Positions 16,060 to 26,982 of a stretch of DNA of 64,000 nt are shown here, one piece after another (the stretch's first letter is position 1; each line of letters starts with the position of its first letter). The notes below the pieces were generated by a model. It had not been told where the DNA came from and ran no database searches. It was given only the letters and a program-made list of their open reading frames with translations. A program made the position numbers and the translations under genes. Source of the stretch: Paulinella micropora (lineage: Eukaryota; Cercozoa; Imbricatea; Euglyphida); contig BJOX01000180.1 of the NCBI GenBank assembly GCA_009731375.1, positions 431,694 to 495,693 on the forward strand, read 5' to 3'.

Positions 16060-16814
16060 TTCAGTGTTTTTTCAGAAGGAGAGGTCACGGTTTGAATGCC
16101 GGTCACCTGCACCTCGTACTGTCCAAACGAAGCATAATTGGAGTAACCCTGATCCCCCCGCCACAGTCAGATCTATGTAAAGATATAGATATAGATATAG
16201 ATATAGATATAGATATAGATATAGATATAGATAGATATAGATATAGATATAGGTATAGATATAGATATAGATATAGATATAGATATAGATATAGATACAG
16301 ATATAGATATAGATATAGATATAGATATAGATATAGATATACATATAGATATAGATATAGATATAGATATAGATATAGATATAGATGTCCATACACGCAT
16401 ACATGCCACACCCCAGGCGGGGTGAATCTTTGCAAATACCATGTAGAGTATGATTAGGCTTACAGTAGAATGGAGGAAAATACCAGGAGGATTGCCTGTG
16501 CTGAAGACATCGATCACGTATGTGCCCTGTGCCAATGAGCCAGTCCTAATGAACACGGGATGTAATGTAGTAATGTAATGTAGTAATGTAATGTAATGTA
16601 TGTATGTCACCCTTTGTAATGTAATGTAATGTAATGTATTATAATGTAATGTAGAAGAAATTTTACTGTACTGTACTGTACTGTAATGTAATGTACTGTA
16701 ACGTACTGTAATGTACTGTACTGTAATATAATGTAATGTAATGTAATGTAATGTAATGTAATGTATGTGTAGTAAGTCGTACCAGGAGGCGGACATGTCC
16801 TGTGGGGGTGCCAC

Positions 16815-16903
<89 letters not shown>

Positions 16904-16966
16904 TTTGAGTCGAAAGCCCACGTCCAGGTCGCCATAAGGGCCGAGATAGATAGATAGAGATACTAT

Positions 16967-17009
<43 letters not shown>

Positions 17010-17345
17010 GTAGGTAGGTAGGTAGGTAGGTAGGTAGGCGGCTCGAGACAGTGATAGTCACACTATTGGTAAAAGAAGGTGAAGAAGGTAAAACTGTCCA
17101 TGTATGTATGTATGTATGTATGTATGTATATGCTCTGCTCGATGATACCCTGCCCTTTCCCGTCCACCAGCTGGGTGGGCTGCATACATACATACATACA
17201 TACATACATACATACATGCATACATATATACATACATACATACATACATACATACATTACATACATACATACATACATACATACATGCATACATACATGC
17301 ATACCTGGGCTGCGTTTTTGTCGTCGGCGGACTAGGGAATCTGGG
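16060..17345 (-). CDS. Zinc metalloprotease: middle exons (beta-sandwich region)
   Basis: Reading leftward on the minus strand: 17305-17345 (SADDKNAAQ, with an in-frame TAG at 17332-17334), about 17132-17179 ([15 protein letters not shown]), about 17050-17093 ([11 protein letters not shown]), about 16907-16945 ([13 protein letters not shown]), about 16777-16817 ([15 protein letters not shown]), about 16488-16530 ([11 protein letters not shown]) and about 16060-16155 ([17 protein letters not shown]). Together they fit the all-beta region that follows M12B-like catalytic domains in secreted proteases of unicellular algae (IE...F, NLD...L, PAGTYYV and GYSNYGSLGQY patterns). Several splice sites are obscured by repeats; one intron seems to use a GC donor (CAGA|gcat near 17131). 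Confidence 0.6.
16176..16387. repeat. GATATA hexanucleotide repeat
   Basis: ATAGAT/GATATA units inside an intron of the metalloprotease gene. Confidence 0.9.
16560..16765. repeat. AATGT/ACTGT pentamer repeat
   Basis: AATGT units with ACTGT variants in an intron of the metalloprotease gene. Confidence 0.9.
16817..16900. repeat. GA dinucleotide repeat
   Basis: On the minus strand this is the polypyrimidine tract directly before an exon acceptor (ctctctcag|GTGGC). Confidence 0.9.
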
Positions 17346-17406
17346 CTACATATATACATATATACATACATACATACATACATACAGACATACATACAGA
17401 CATACA

Positions 17407-17437
<31 letters not shown>

Positions 17438-17462
17438 CATACATACATACATACATACATGC
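16945..17462. repeat. GATA/TAGG and CATA repeats between exons
   Basis: Microsatellites surround the short exons at 17.05-17.35 kb. Confidence 0.85.
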
Positions 17463-18006
17463 GAGGAAATAGTGAAGCAGTAGAAGGGACGTAGGAAATA
17501 GTGAGGCAGAAAAAGTAGAAAGGACGCAGAGGCAATGGTGAGGCAGCAGAAGGGACATAAAGGCAATAGTGAGGCAGTATAAGGGACATAAAGGCAATAG
17601 TGAGGCAGTAGAAGGGGCATAAAGGCAATAGTGAGGCAGTAGAAGGGACATAAAAGCAATGGTGAGGCAGTAGAAGGGATATAAAGGCAATAGTGAGGCA
17701 GTAGAAGGGGCAACAGTGATGCAGTAGAAGGGACATAAAAAGCAATAGTGAGGCAGTAGAAGGGACCTAGAGGCAACAGTGAGGCAGAAGGGACATAAAG
17801 GCAATAGTGAGGCAGTACAAGTAACGTGAAGGCAATAGTGAGGCAGCAGCAGTGACATAGAGGCAATAGTGAGGCAGTAGAAGGGACATAGAGGCAATAG
17901 TGAGGCAGTGGAAGTAACATAGAGGCAATAGCGAGGCAGTTAAAGGGACATAAAGGCAACAGTGAGGCAGTAAAAGGACAAAAAGGCAATAGTGAGTCAA
18001 TCGTAA
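17463..18006 (-). repeat. Intronic minisatellite, unit about 32 bp
   Basis: About 17 imperfect units of GGCAATAGTGAGGCAGTAGA plus AGGGACATAAA, starting at the donor of exon 18013-18096 on the minus strand. It is not a copy of the exon. Confidence 0.9.
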
Positions 18007-18012
18007 GGCAAC

Positions 18013-18113
18013 CTGAGATGATGGCCAGGTCGTCCTGTAACTGGTTGGCGTCTAAATACTCACCCTTGGACCGTTGCACGATGTTGCCATAGTAACCTAC
18101 ATACATACTGGCA

Positions 18114-18149
<36 letters not shown>

Positions 18150-18319
18150 TATATATAGCAGAGTGTTACGCTTACTTGGACACGATCATACATACATACA
18201 TAAATACATACATGCATACCTACGCCCATGATGGGAGCCCAGTATACTTCCCCCGCACCATGGCTCTGCACCACAAGAGCAAATGTTAGCAAGAGCATTG
18301 TTAAATCACCGCACACACA

Positions 18320-18350
<31 letters not shown>

Positions 18351-18822
18351 GCGCGCATAGGCACACATATTACACACACACGCACGCATGGACAAAGACA
18401 CACACACACACACAACACTCGGACGAGGAAAGAGAAGGAAGGGTAATTCACCGAGTAGTATGCGACGCTGCTAGTTCCATCATGCGAGAGTCCAAGATTG
18501 TGTCTAATGAAAAGAAAAAAAGTTCATACAAAATAAGGAACCTTTCTATTTCTATTTGTTCATTCGATCATGCTTTCTTTCTCTTCCTTTCATTTTATCT
18601 ATAATTTCTGTCTTTCTTTCCTTGCTAGCTTTATTTTCTTTCTGTCGTTCATGGTGTTTCTTTCATTCAATCTTTATTTTCCTTCCTTTTCATTCACTCT
18701 CTCTCTCTCATTCATTCCGCCATCCTTATCTCTCTTACTTTCCCTTCTTTCTTTCTTTCTTTCTTTCTTTTTGTCTTTCTTTCTTTCTTCTTTCTTTCTT
18801 TCTTTCTTTCTTTCTTCTGTGA

Positions 18823-18853
<31 letters not shown>

Positions 18854-19043
18854 GTGTGCAGGTATACCCGAATTCATGGGAAATCGCCTCAGGCACGCCC
18901 ACCGTTCCCTTGTTGAAGACCAAGGCAGGCGAATAGTAAGACGCATAGCTAGTACTGCCGAAGACGTCGACGTAAGCCACCCCACCACAGGTGCAGCTGT
19001 AGATCGTGACGCCATTCTTGTCCACCTTGTCTGTAATCAAGAC
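18013..19043 (-). CDS. Zinc metalloprotease: catalytic exons (HExxH)
   Basis: Four exons join in phase on the minus strand: 18868-19043, 18452-18503, 18220-18265 and 18013-18096. The first ends ...AISHEFG and the second begins HNLGLSHDG, giving the full zinc signature HEFGHNLGLSHD of metzincin peptidases (three His ligands, catalytic Glu). Upstream, CGGVAYVDVFG and downstream, VYWAPIMGVG with YYGNIVQRSKGEY complete the pattern known from secreted M12B-like enzymes of algae (WAPIMG is the usual Met-turn region). The acceptor of exon 18868-19043 (tttag|) is at 19044-19045, only about 55 bp from the inserted virus. Probably a secreted or cell-surface protease; the substrate is unknown. Confidence 0.8.
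18098..18219. repeat. CATA repeat in a metalloprotease intron
   Basis: CATA/TATA units between two catalytic exons. A CA/CG tract at 18313-18420 and TTTC/GT tracts at 18730-18855 fill the next two introns. Confidence 0.85.
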
Positions 19044-19097
19044 CTAAATATGTGTAATAAAATATTTGAGGAAGACATGTAACAGTAGGCGTGGTAT

Positions 19098-19103
19098 CAC
19101 AAA
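19098..19103. repeat. Target-site duplication, left (TCACAA)
   Basis: Six bases TCACAA directly before the left inverted repeat recur directly after the right one at 39175-39180. A 6-bp duplication is typical of Polinton/Maverick-type integration by a retroviral-type integrase. Confidence 0.85.
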
Positions 19104-19410
19104 CTACTATAGGTACCACTATAGCACACTTATCTTTTATATAAAATAAGGCTATTTTTATATAAATTAGTCTTACTATTAATTTCAATATAAATATATG
19201 TAATTTTATCCAAATTCAATATAACAATCATTAAGCCTTAAATAGTTTATATTTGAATTTCTCTCAAACTTTAAAAAAAGATAACTTATCTATCTTTTGC
19301 CAAATAAACACTAAGAGACATTAAAACCTGTTTCTTAGTTTTTTATGCTGTGCTAGACTTAGTTATCTTTTTTGAAAAAATTAAAAGTCCTCCCTATTGC
19401 GAGTTTGATT
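19104..19410 (+). repeat. Left terminal inverted repeat of the PLV
   Basis: Begins ACTACTATAGGTACCACTAT and ends near CCTATTGCGAGTTTGATT. It aligns with the reverse complement of 38871-39174 with scattered substitutions and small indels. In Polintons such ends serve protein-primed replication and integration. Confidence 0.92.
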
Positions 19411-19496
19411 GTTTTCTATTTAAATAAATAAAAATTATATTATATATATATATAAAATCACGAACGATTTTTGCTATATAACAAGTTTATACATAA

Positions 19497-19718
19497 ATGG
19501 GTAGAAAACCTACATATACTGCGGAGGAGGCAAGGGCAAAACATGCTGAACGCATGAGAGAATATCAGAGAAGAAATAAAGAGAAAGCACTTATGAGAGC
19601 AAAAGAATATTATCAAAAAAACAAGGCAGACATACTGAGAAAATCAAAAGAGAAAAGAGAAAAAATCAAGGCAGACCTTATTAGGCTCCAGAGTATTGTT
19701 GGCCAAATTGAGACCTGA
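19497..19718 (+). CDS. Small basic coiled-coil protein (PLV), unknown
   Basis: 73 residues, intact, very rich in Lys, Arg and Glu (heptad-like from residue 10 to 60), no membrane segment. First gene inside the left repeat. A TATAC-containing AT-rich stretch (19486-19492) lies just before the ATG, as at other PLV genes. I do not recognise the family; small DNA-binding or regulatory proteins are common at this position, but that is only a guess. Confidence 0.6.
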   Translation: MGRKPTYTAEEARAKHAERMREYQRRNKEKALMRAKEYYQKNKADILRKSKEKREKIKADLIRLQSIVGQIET

Positions 19719-19819
19719 AAAAAAAAGAATTTCATATTAAAGATAATATAATATTATATATATATATATTATATATAAAAGAAAAATATTTTTTGGAAAA
19801 ATTATATTCTAATTAATAT

Positions 19820-20128
19820 ATGTCAAACACCATCGACTATGGCGGGCACACATGGAACCTAGACAAACTTACAGAGGCAAATATGACATTCCAAATAAGG
19901 CAAAACAAGTTGTATGTGAAAAAACCAAATGGTAGTAGGTTTTACGACACAACAACAACAAGGGGAGCACTATCTAACCCTGAAAGGTTTTATTCTGAAC
20001 CTGAGCGAAAACAAAGGGAACGAAAATATGTAGAGCCACAAGTAATAGATTTCAATGGCTATAAACTGATAAGGAGGGACACTGAACACAAACTACCTGT
20101 GGGTCAATCTGTATATACTATAAAATAA
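19820..20128 (+). CDS. Hypothetical PLV protein, 102 aa
   Basis: Intact frame beginning MSNTIDYGGHTWNLDKL, hydrophilic, with a Tyr/Phe-rich middle and no membrane segment or known motif. It lies ten bases before the ATG of the DNA polymerase reading frame. Function not recognised. Confidence 0.6.
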   Translation: MSNTIDYGGHTWNLDKLTEANMTFQIRQNKLYVKKPNGSRFYDTTTTRGALSNPERFYSEPERKQRERKYVEPQVIDFNGYKLIRRDTEHKLPVGQSVYTIK

Positions 20129-20137
20129 AATAAATCA

Positions 20138-23100
20138 ATGTCTCAAAAAGTGAAAAAGTTTCCATTAGAGGGCATCATTGGCATGATTTGATCTATAATT
20201 GAAGACTTTAAAACACTTTACAAAGACAATGACTTAATACAAATACGTATTAGTGCTATTCCTTCAACTTGGAATGTACAAAACCAAAAATTAATTAAAG
20301 TAAACGATTTCAATTCGGAAGATATACTGACTAGATTAGAATCTATACTGCAATCAAACGACGAAAACTATATGGACGAAGAGCGCAACAATGGAACTTA
20401 TTGATTTCAATTTTGTGGGTGTAAGAATGCTAGAAGGAGGAGCAAGATTGAAAGCAATCACAGAAACAGACATGTATACAAAGAAAGGGGTAATACGAAT
20501 AAACAATGATGACAACATATGTTTGGCTAGGGCAATAGTTGTAGCAAAAGGCAAAGATAGAAAAGCATCAAAAGTATTCACAAATCAAGGACGGACGCAG
20601 AATCCAAGACGAACTGGCAAACAAACTACATGAGGAGGCTGGTGTCATGAAAGATTTGTGTGGGCTTTCTGAAATTAGTGAGTTTGCTAGACACATAGAC
20701 TACAACATTGTTATTGTTGAATATCCAGACAAAATCATATATAAGACTGAGATGAAGGACAAAAAATATATATACATACTAAAAGCAATGAACCATTACG
20801 ACACTATAACAAGTATGAAAGCATTCTTATCAAAACAAAACTTTTGTGAGAAATGTATGAAGGGATACGAACATAATCACGCATGTGAATTCAAATGTAA
20901 TATATATCTAACCGAGGGATGTAAAGGATATGACAATATTTCAAAATGGAAAACGTGCAATGAGTGTAATAGGAAGTTTCCTAATGATGAATGCCTCAAC
21001 AATCATAAACAAAATAAGTTGTGTGATGTAAAGAAAAAATGTATCTCGTGTGCTAAGACATACAAAGGATAACATAAATGCGGATATGAAAAATGTAGGA
21101 ACTGCAAAGAACTAAAACCTTTATGGCACCAATGTGAGATAAAGAAAAAAGTCATACATGCACCATCAACAAAATATGTATTCTTTGATTTTGAAGCAAA
21201 TCAAGAGACAGGAATACATATTATCAATCATTCAGAAAGTCAATATTTCAACGACAGCACACCAATCATTCATAAAAACATTAAACAATTCTGCGAGTGG
21301 GCGTTGGGTGTAAAACATAAGGGTTATACATTCATAGCACATGGGTATGATTGTCAATTTGTGCTGAAATTGTTGATTGAAAAAGGCATAACTCCATTTG
21401 TAATCTATGAAGGTGGAAAAATAATGATGATGTCTATTGGTAATGGAAAAGAACAGATTAGATTTATAGATAGTCTATGTTTCCTTACTATGCCTCTATC
21501 TGACTTTCCAGATACATTTGGACTTACAGAATTAAAGAAAGGATATTTTCCTCACTTTTTCAATAAAACAGACAACCAATCATACATAGGGTAAATGCCA
21601 GACAAAGATGACTATGGCTATAACTCATTTTCAAAGAAGAAAAGAGGGGATTTCCTAAAATGGTATGATGAGCAAAAAAGCAAAGTATTTGATTTCAATA
21701 AAGAAATCATTGAATATTGTCATAGTGATGTAGATATACTAAGGCGGGGGTGTATTGAGTTTAGGAAGCAATTTATGGAGTTTGGTATTGATCCATTTCA
21801 ATACACGACGATCGCCTCTACGTGTATGGCACTATTCAAAGCAAACTATATGCCTGAGGACAGCATAGCAGTCATACCAACAAACAGAACAGACAAAGCA
21901 AAAACAAGTCGTATATGTGTGGAATGGTTAGCATACAGAGAAAAAAAGGACAATGCCAATATTCAACATGGTCTAAATGGTAAAGAAAAAAATACTAAAC
22001 TTACCGAAAGGTGTGAAAGCCTACTTAGACGGATATGACGAGAACAAAAACGGCATATGAGTTCCATGGTTGTTATTGGCACGGGTGTCCTGAGTGCTTT
22101 AATGGAATGAACTGAATAGAGAAAGATCTGTCAATAAAACATTTGGACAACTATATAAGGAAACTAAACTACGAGAAACTTTAATCTATCAGCATCCTGA
22201 AGTTAGTGAATTAATAACAATATGGGGGTGTCAATGGAATAGGATAAGAACATAGGAAGAATTCAAAGGCACAATAGAAGAGACATTAAGAGAACAAGAA
22301 ACAATCAATCCACGACATGCTATGTTCGGTGGAAGAGTGAATGCTCTGTCTCTATACTGGCAGTCAATGAGCGAGTATCAGTATGCTAAGTATATGGATG
22401 TGTGCTCTCTCTATCCAATAGTTATGTACTATGACCCTATCCTGTGAAACACCACCAAGCAATAAGAGGAAAAGAAGCATATGATATGTTGAATAATAAA
22501 ACAGCATTTTGCATAGCAAAAATAAAAGTACTGCCACCTAGAGGACTAATTCACCCAGTCCTTCCATGTCAAGATAGAGGAAAGATGATGTATTATCTAT
22601 GTAATAAATGTGGTAAGGAAGGCTTACAGGACAAATGTCAGCACACTGACGAGGACAGAATACTGACAGGCACATGGGCAACACCACTTATTTACAAAGC
22701 AATCCAAAAGGGCTACAGACTTATTAAAACTTATTAATTATGACATTGGAATGAACAGACAACTGAACTATTCAAAGAATATGTTAAGACATTTCTAAAA
22801 GTGAAACAGGAATCAAGTGGCTATCCTTCAAATGTTATAACAGAAGAAGACAAAGACAACTACATTAAGGACTATGAAGAAAAGATGAAAATTAAATTAG
22901 ATAAAAGCAAGATTGAAAAGAATGAAGGTAGAAGGGCTGTGGCAAAACTCTGTCTGAACTCACTATGGGGAAAATTTGGACAACAAAACAACAAGACACA
23001 AAAAAAAAATAGTAAGGAGTGAAGCAGAACTATACAAAATACTAAATGACAAAAAGATAAATGAAGTATCTATTAATGTGATAAACAAAGAATGCTTAGA

Positions 23101-23779
23101 ACTATCTTACAACCTACACCCAGAAAAAGTATCAGACCCCTACAATACAAATATCTGTGTAGCACTATTTACTACAGCACACGCACAGATGAGATTGTAT
23201 GATATGATGGACAGATTAGGTAATAGAGTAGTATACCACGACACAGATAGTGTGATTTATTCGGTAGATGAAAATGAAGGACAGACAACAATACCGACAG
23301 GAGATTTATTGGGGCAATCGACAGACGAATTGATAGATAAAAAGACAAAGATAAGTAAAAAGATAACCACATTTGTTGGAGCAGGTCCTAAATCCTACGG
23401 CTACATACTAGATGACGGAACTACAAAAATGAAATTAAAGGGCTTCTCAATGAATTACGAGACTTGTAAGAAATTGAACTTAGTAAATATGTTTAGTATT
23501 ATAAGCAACGGATTACAAGTACAAGACACTGAACTATCTAAGAAGGCATATGAAGAATTAGAGGACTTACTTGAAACAAAAGGTGAAAAGTGTATAGCAA
23601 AGAATGTGGCAGAGGCTGAAAATTTTACCATACACACCAACAGCAAAATAGCGAGAAACAAAAAGACTAAAAACAATTTCGTCTGAGCACATACAAAAGA
23701 TATTTTCATTTACTTACACAAAAAGATTAATACAACCACTAAAAGAAACCAGATTACAACATTACCATACGGCTATTAA
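20138..23779 (+). pseudogene. polB: Protein-primed DNA polymerase B (broken)
   Basis: About 1,200 codons spread over all three + frames. In order: an N-terminal region, a Cys/His-rich segment with several CxxC pairs (20,840-21,070), exonuclease motif I (FFDFEAN, 21,184), a degenerate Exo II region (HGYDCQF, 21,341) and Exo III (YCHSDVD, 21,715). Then come the hallmark YEFHGCYWHGCPECF (22,058), polymerase motif A DVCSLYP (22,399), motif B KLCLNSLWGKFG (22,945), motif C YHDTDS (23,237) and a C-terminal TLPYGY ending at TAA 23,777-23,779. This is the family that copies linear Polinton and adenovirus-like genomes from a terminal protein. At least eight frameshifts or in-frame stops are visible (for example at 20,190, 21,070, 21,592 and 23,684), so it is inactive. 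Confidence 0.92.
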
Positions 23780-24093
23780 GCAAAAAAAAAAAAAAGGAAT
23801 TTACAAAAAAGAGAAAAAAAGAGAGAGAGAAAAAAAAGGCAAAGCAAAATATGGAATAATTAAGAGTAAGCGGTGGGAGTTGAACCGCCGACAATGACGG
23901 ACAACACCACCAACTTACTAATTACACCACCCATCACCATGACAGTGGGCAAATAAATTTTTTATGTTGTGTTTTTTCCTCAGTCAATGCACAATGTCAT
24001 CACATGGTTTTTCTGAGAAAATGCGAAAACACAGAAACATTTCTACGTTTTCGCAGCTTTGGCCTACTTTCTCGCAGTTCTTCTTGAAGAGAT
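23780..24093. other. PLV intergenic region with a long hairpin
   Basis: A-rich spacer after the polymerase, then a near-palindrome at 24022-24055: outer stem TGCGAAAAC/GTTTTCGCA (9 bp) and inner stem AGAAA/TTTCT. It could act as a terminator or processing site between two + genes. Confidence 0.6.
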
Positions 24094-24429
24094 GAGCGAA
24101 TTTATTGATTATGAAGCCAAGAGGCTAATGAAATTTCAAGCGAAAGTGAGTTAGAAATAGAAAGAGAAGAAAATAATTGGATTGATTATTATTCTGACAA
24201 GAGCAACAAAAAAATTATTTCTGACAAAATATATTTGGAAACTAAGAGAAAAAACTTGTCCAAAAAAATAAGATTATTGAAACGAGAACTTTACGATGTT
24301 GAATCAAGACTGGAAGCAGTTAATCAGAGAGATGAGGAACTAAAAGAAGACAAAAGACGAATGGAAGAGGAGAGAAAAGTTAAGAGGCAGAGACTTAGAA
24401 AGAAAAAAGAGACTAAGAAAGAAATTTAG
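24094..24429 (+). pseudogene. Coiled-coil PLV protein, frameshifted
   Basis: Starts MSEFIDYEAK; about 10 codons later the coding signal moves to another frame (SESELEIEREEN...) and ends in a strongly charged helix (KRELYDVESRLEAV) with a stop at 24427-24429. Predicted long coiled coil, no known domain. Its end overlaps the convergent minus-strand gene by about 17 bp. Confidence 0.5.
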
Positions 24430-24836
24430 CGTGTATGTAGTACCCCTTTACCGCTGACCAAGAATGAAACACGCGGATAACACCCTTAGAATCGATGGTG
24501 ACAAAATAAACTTTTACCTCTCCAGGGCTTTTCATAAATTTTGCCTCAACCCTGTTATTCCTGGGCTTATTGAAAACAAGGTCTGGTGTCTTGTTATCAT
24601 TAACAAACTCTACGAAACACTTACTTTCTTCGCGGAATTTTAGTGGGGACAGCGCCTGGGCTTCGTATAGTTGCATTGCACTAAAAGCACTCGAAACATC
24701 ACCATCCTGATCCTCCTCTTGGTCTTCGTGCTTGTGCATCAGGAGTTGGTCTTCGTTTTGCATCAGGAGTAGTCGGCTCTGCGGGCACTGAAGGCGTCTC
24801 AGCTGGCGGATTGTCTGGTTTCTTCTTGGGAGGCAT
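24413..24836 (-). pseudogene. Hypothetical PLV protein, frameshifted
   Basis: Start MPPKKKPDNPPAETPS at 24836 (minus). The frame shifts near 24,760 within a repeat of ACTCCTGATGCA-like units, then runs on as an acidic stretch (EDQEEDQDGD) and a probably globular domain of about 85 residues ending KGYYIHAKFLS. A basic, Pro-rich head followed by an acidic linker resembles a nucleic-acid-associated protein, but I recognise no family. Confidence 0.5.
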
Positions 24837-25256
24837 TATACCTGCCCCACGCCAAAAAGCACAAAAAAACATGTGCGGGCAGTGCCTTCAAGCCGTTTTT
24901 TTTGTATTTCGTAAATAAATAGGAGATAAATAATTCTTTTTGAAGATAATCAAGTAACAAGTGTGCTTTTATGTTGTAGTGAAATGTGTGTCATGTTCAT
25001 TGATGAGAAGTGAGCAGGTAGGCAGACAGCACAGATCACACAACCATTTTTACTCCACTCTCACTTCACTAACATACAATTTATACTTAACTATCACTTC
25101 ATCAAATGTATCACCTTTTTCAATCAAATTACGTGAAATTTTCCTCTTGGCGAGACATTGGAAATTTATTTTTTTCTAACCACTTTTCCAAAAATGCAGG
25201 TCCCTGTGTATTCAAAGTTTGCCGACTATCACTTCAAGAAATAATAATACTACCCA
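24837..25256. other. PLV intergenic region, AT-rich
   Basis: About 420 bp between two minus-strand genes. No convincing gene; poly-T stretches only. Confidence 0.45.
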
Positions 25257-26235
25257 TTATTTTTTTTTCTTCCTTTGTCGGGAAGAAGTTCTGATGTTGG
25301 CAGGGTCTATCCCCTCCCGTTTAAGTAAATGCTTTGTTTGTTTGTCTTTTGTTAGTTGTTTTAGTTCTTTATTAATATCTGTCTCTTCCGGTTCGTTAGT
25401 TGCATCTGTCTTTAATAAATGTCGTGGTGGCACAATATCATCATTTGTTAATACGATCCGGTATCCCTTACGGGCTTTGACGGTGTAGATTTGCTTAATC
25501 CATGTCTTTCCTCCCTTTTTTAGAATGTGTTTCTTGTTTAATTTTCTAACTCTGTCTCCCTCTTTGAAACCAAATAAATATTTATCAACATATCTATGTT
25601 GTTGGCTAATATGATTTCCTTTAAATACATCAATTGGTGCAGCCTTAATCGCTGAATGTTCTTTCTTGTTATAATAATAAACAACATCTTCAATATAACT
25701 TATCCAATCAAAATTACGATTAAAAGCCCATAATACGTGTAATCTTTCTCTTAGTGTTCTAACAAATCTATCAACAATACCTAACGAATTATGATCGCCT
25801 ACTTCAACCATAAATTGTTCAATCCATTACTTCTCATCCACTCACTAACGGCACCTTTAAACTCCCCACCATTGTCCGATATGTATGCTTTAGGCTTTGG
25901 TAATTTCTTGAGAGCATTTAAAACGGTGGTTGAAAATTTATTTTTATAGGCATCGCATAAGCATAACGACTATGAATATCAATCCAAATAAGGGCAAAAG
26001 TATAATTTTTATTTTTTGTAGCAACCTTACTCATATCCATTAAATCAATATTAACCATATCTAATACCTTATCCGCCCATATTGTTGTCCCTCTAGTCCT
26101 TGGCTTAGTCTGACGAAATAATTTTTGGGCAGTTTTTGTCTTTTCTTCCTCTGTTGGTTCGCCTCGCGGAGTATCTTCTAGTTGTGTATCCTTATCCTGT
26201 GCATTAATATTACTAGTTGTGTGTTTGTGGTCCAT
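25257..26235 (-). pseudogene. int: Retroviral-type (rve) integrase, frameshifted
   Basis: Minus-strand gene. The best start is MDHKHT at 26235, because the upstream codons belong to a structured intergenic element. The RNase-H-fold core shows the first catalytic Asp in LIWIDIHSRYAYA (about 25,975), the second in YISDNGGEF (about 25,882) and the third position in GIVDRFVRTLRERL (about 25,785), where Asp replaces the usual Glu. A C-terminal SH3-like part follows (FGFKEGDRVRKLNKK, then ITVK/PPRHLL-type pattern). Two frameshifts split it, near 25,940 and 25,810. The enzyme would insert the linear virus genome into host DNA and explains the 6-bp target duplication. Confidence 0.88.
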
Positions 26236-26356
26236 TGATATTTTAGAATTGCGCTTCGTGCTACGCACTCTCTTATTCTAAAACATCGTTTTTTATTTTA
26301 ATTTTTATTTAATCGCATACGATGTTTTGTGATGACGAAGTCAGAACAAAATATCA
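26236..26356. promoter_or_regulatory. Structured intergenic element, copy 1
   Basis: Outer arms TGATATTTT (26236) and AAAATATCA (26348-26356) enclose three hairpins: TTTTAGAAT/ATTCTAAAA (26241-26249 with 26275-26283) capped by CTTCGTGCTACGCAC, then AAAACATCG/CGATGTTTT (26280 with 26320), then TGAC-GAA-GTCA (26333-26343). The same architecture with compensatory changes lies at 32173-32289. It fills the gap between the integrase start and the stop of the next minus gene. Confidence 0.8.
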
Positions 26357-26364
26357 TTAGAATT

Positions 26365-26889
26365 TCAAAAATATCTTTTCAGCTTCCTTACTTTTTTCTT
26401 TATTCTTTGGTGTATTGTTATATACATTAACTGATATTTTTTCACTTCATTTTTTAGCGCCTCGCTGTTTTCCGCCTGTTGTTTCATAATCTTTTCGCTT
26501 TCTTCACTCTCACTTTCTTCCTCTTCTTCTTCTTCTTCGCTGTCTTTCTCAGGCTTTTTGGGCTGTGGTGCTTTCTTTGCGGTTTTCTTCTTGGGCTTTT
26601 TATCATTCTTTTTTATCTTTCTAAGCATATGATTTGCAGTAACCTCAGACATATCAATTTCGTTATCGCTTTCGCTTGATTCATCTTCAATCTCAGGCTT
26701 TTTAAGTATTTCTTTCGCAACACCAACTTCAGCATCTGTCTCAATAAGTTTTTCCACTGATGCTTCTTTTAATTCTCCTTTTTTACGAAGCCTTTCACGT
26801 GCCCACTCGTCCTTTCTACGTTCAGCATTTGCTCTGTTTGCTTGAACTGCTTTCTTCCAGTTTTCTTTTGAAGCCTCTTTTGACGGCAT
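26365..26889 (-). CDS. Charged PLV protein, 174 aa, unknown
   Basis: Intact minus-strand frame starting MPSKEASKENWKKAV. Lys/Arg-rich N-terminal third, a Glu/Ser block in the middle ([14 protein letters not shown]) and a helical C-terminus. No membrane segment, no motif I recognise. It is divergent from the fibre gene at 26983, and the 93-bp AT-rich gap must contain both promoters. Such acidic/basic proteins may bind DNA or packaging partners, which is inference. Confidence 0.6.
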   Translation of the reverse strand: MPSKEASKENWKKAVQANRANAERRKDEWARERLRKKGELKEASVEKLIETDAEVGVAKEILKKPEIEDESSESDNEIDMSEVTANHMLRKIKKNDKKPKKKTAKKAPQPKKPEKDSEEEEEEEESESEESEKIMKQQAENSEALKNEVKKYQLMYITIHQRIKKKVRKLKRYF

Positions 26890-26982
26890 TGTTTACCGAC
26901 GAATGATATTACCAAAATAATTGTATTTTTTGTTAGTATAATTTAACAAAAATAAAAAATTCAATATTTATTTATATAATCA

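Noticed and set aside
16176-16404. Long frames in GATATA repeat
   Set aside because: Periodic peptides (DIDIDI, YRYRYR) without domain; the region is intronic in the metalloprotease model.
23868-23942. tRNA-like sequence on the minus strand (GGTTCAACTCC with a TGGTGTAATTAG A-box-like part)
   Set aside because: The T-stem and acceptor stem do not pair with consistent spacing, and no good anticodon arm forms. At most a decayed tRNA.
26479-26679. Hydrophobic + strand frame in the integrase-side gene cluster
   Set aside because: It is the antisense of a Lys/Glu-rich minus-strand gene, which always looks hydrophobic (Phe/Leu) in reverse.
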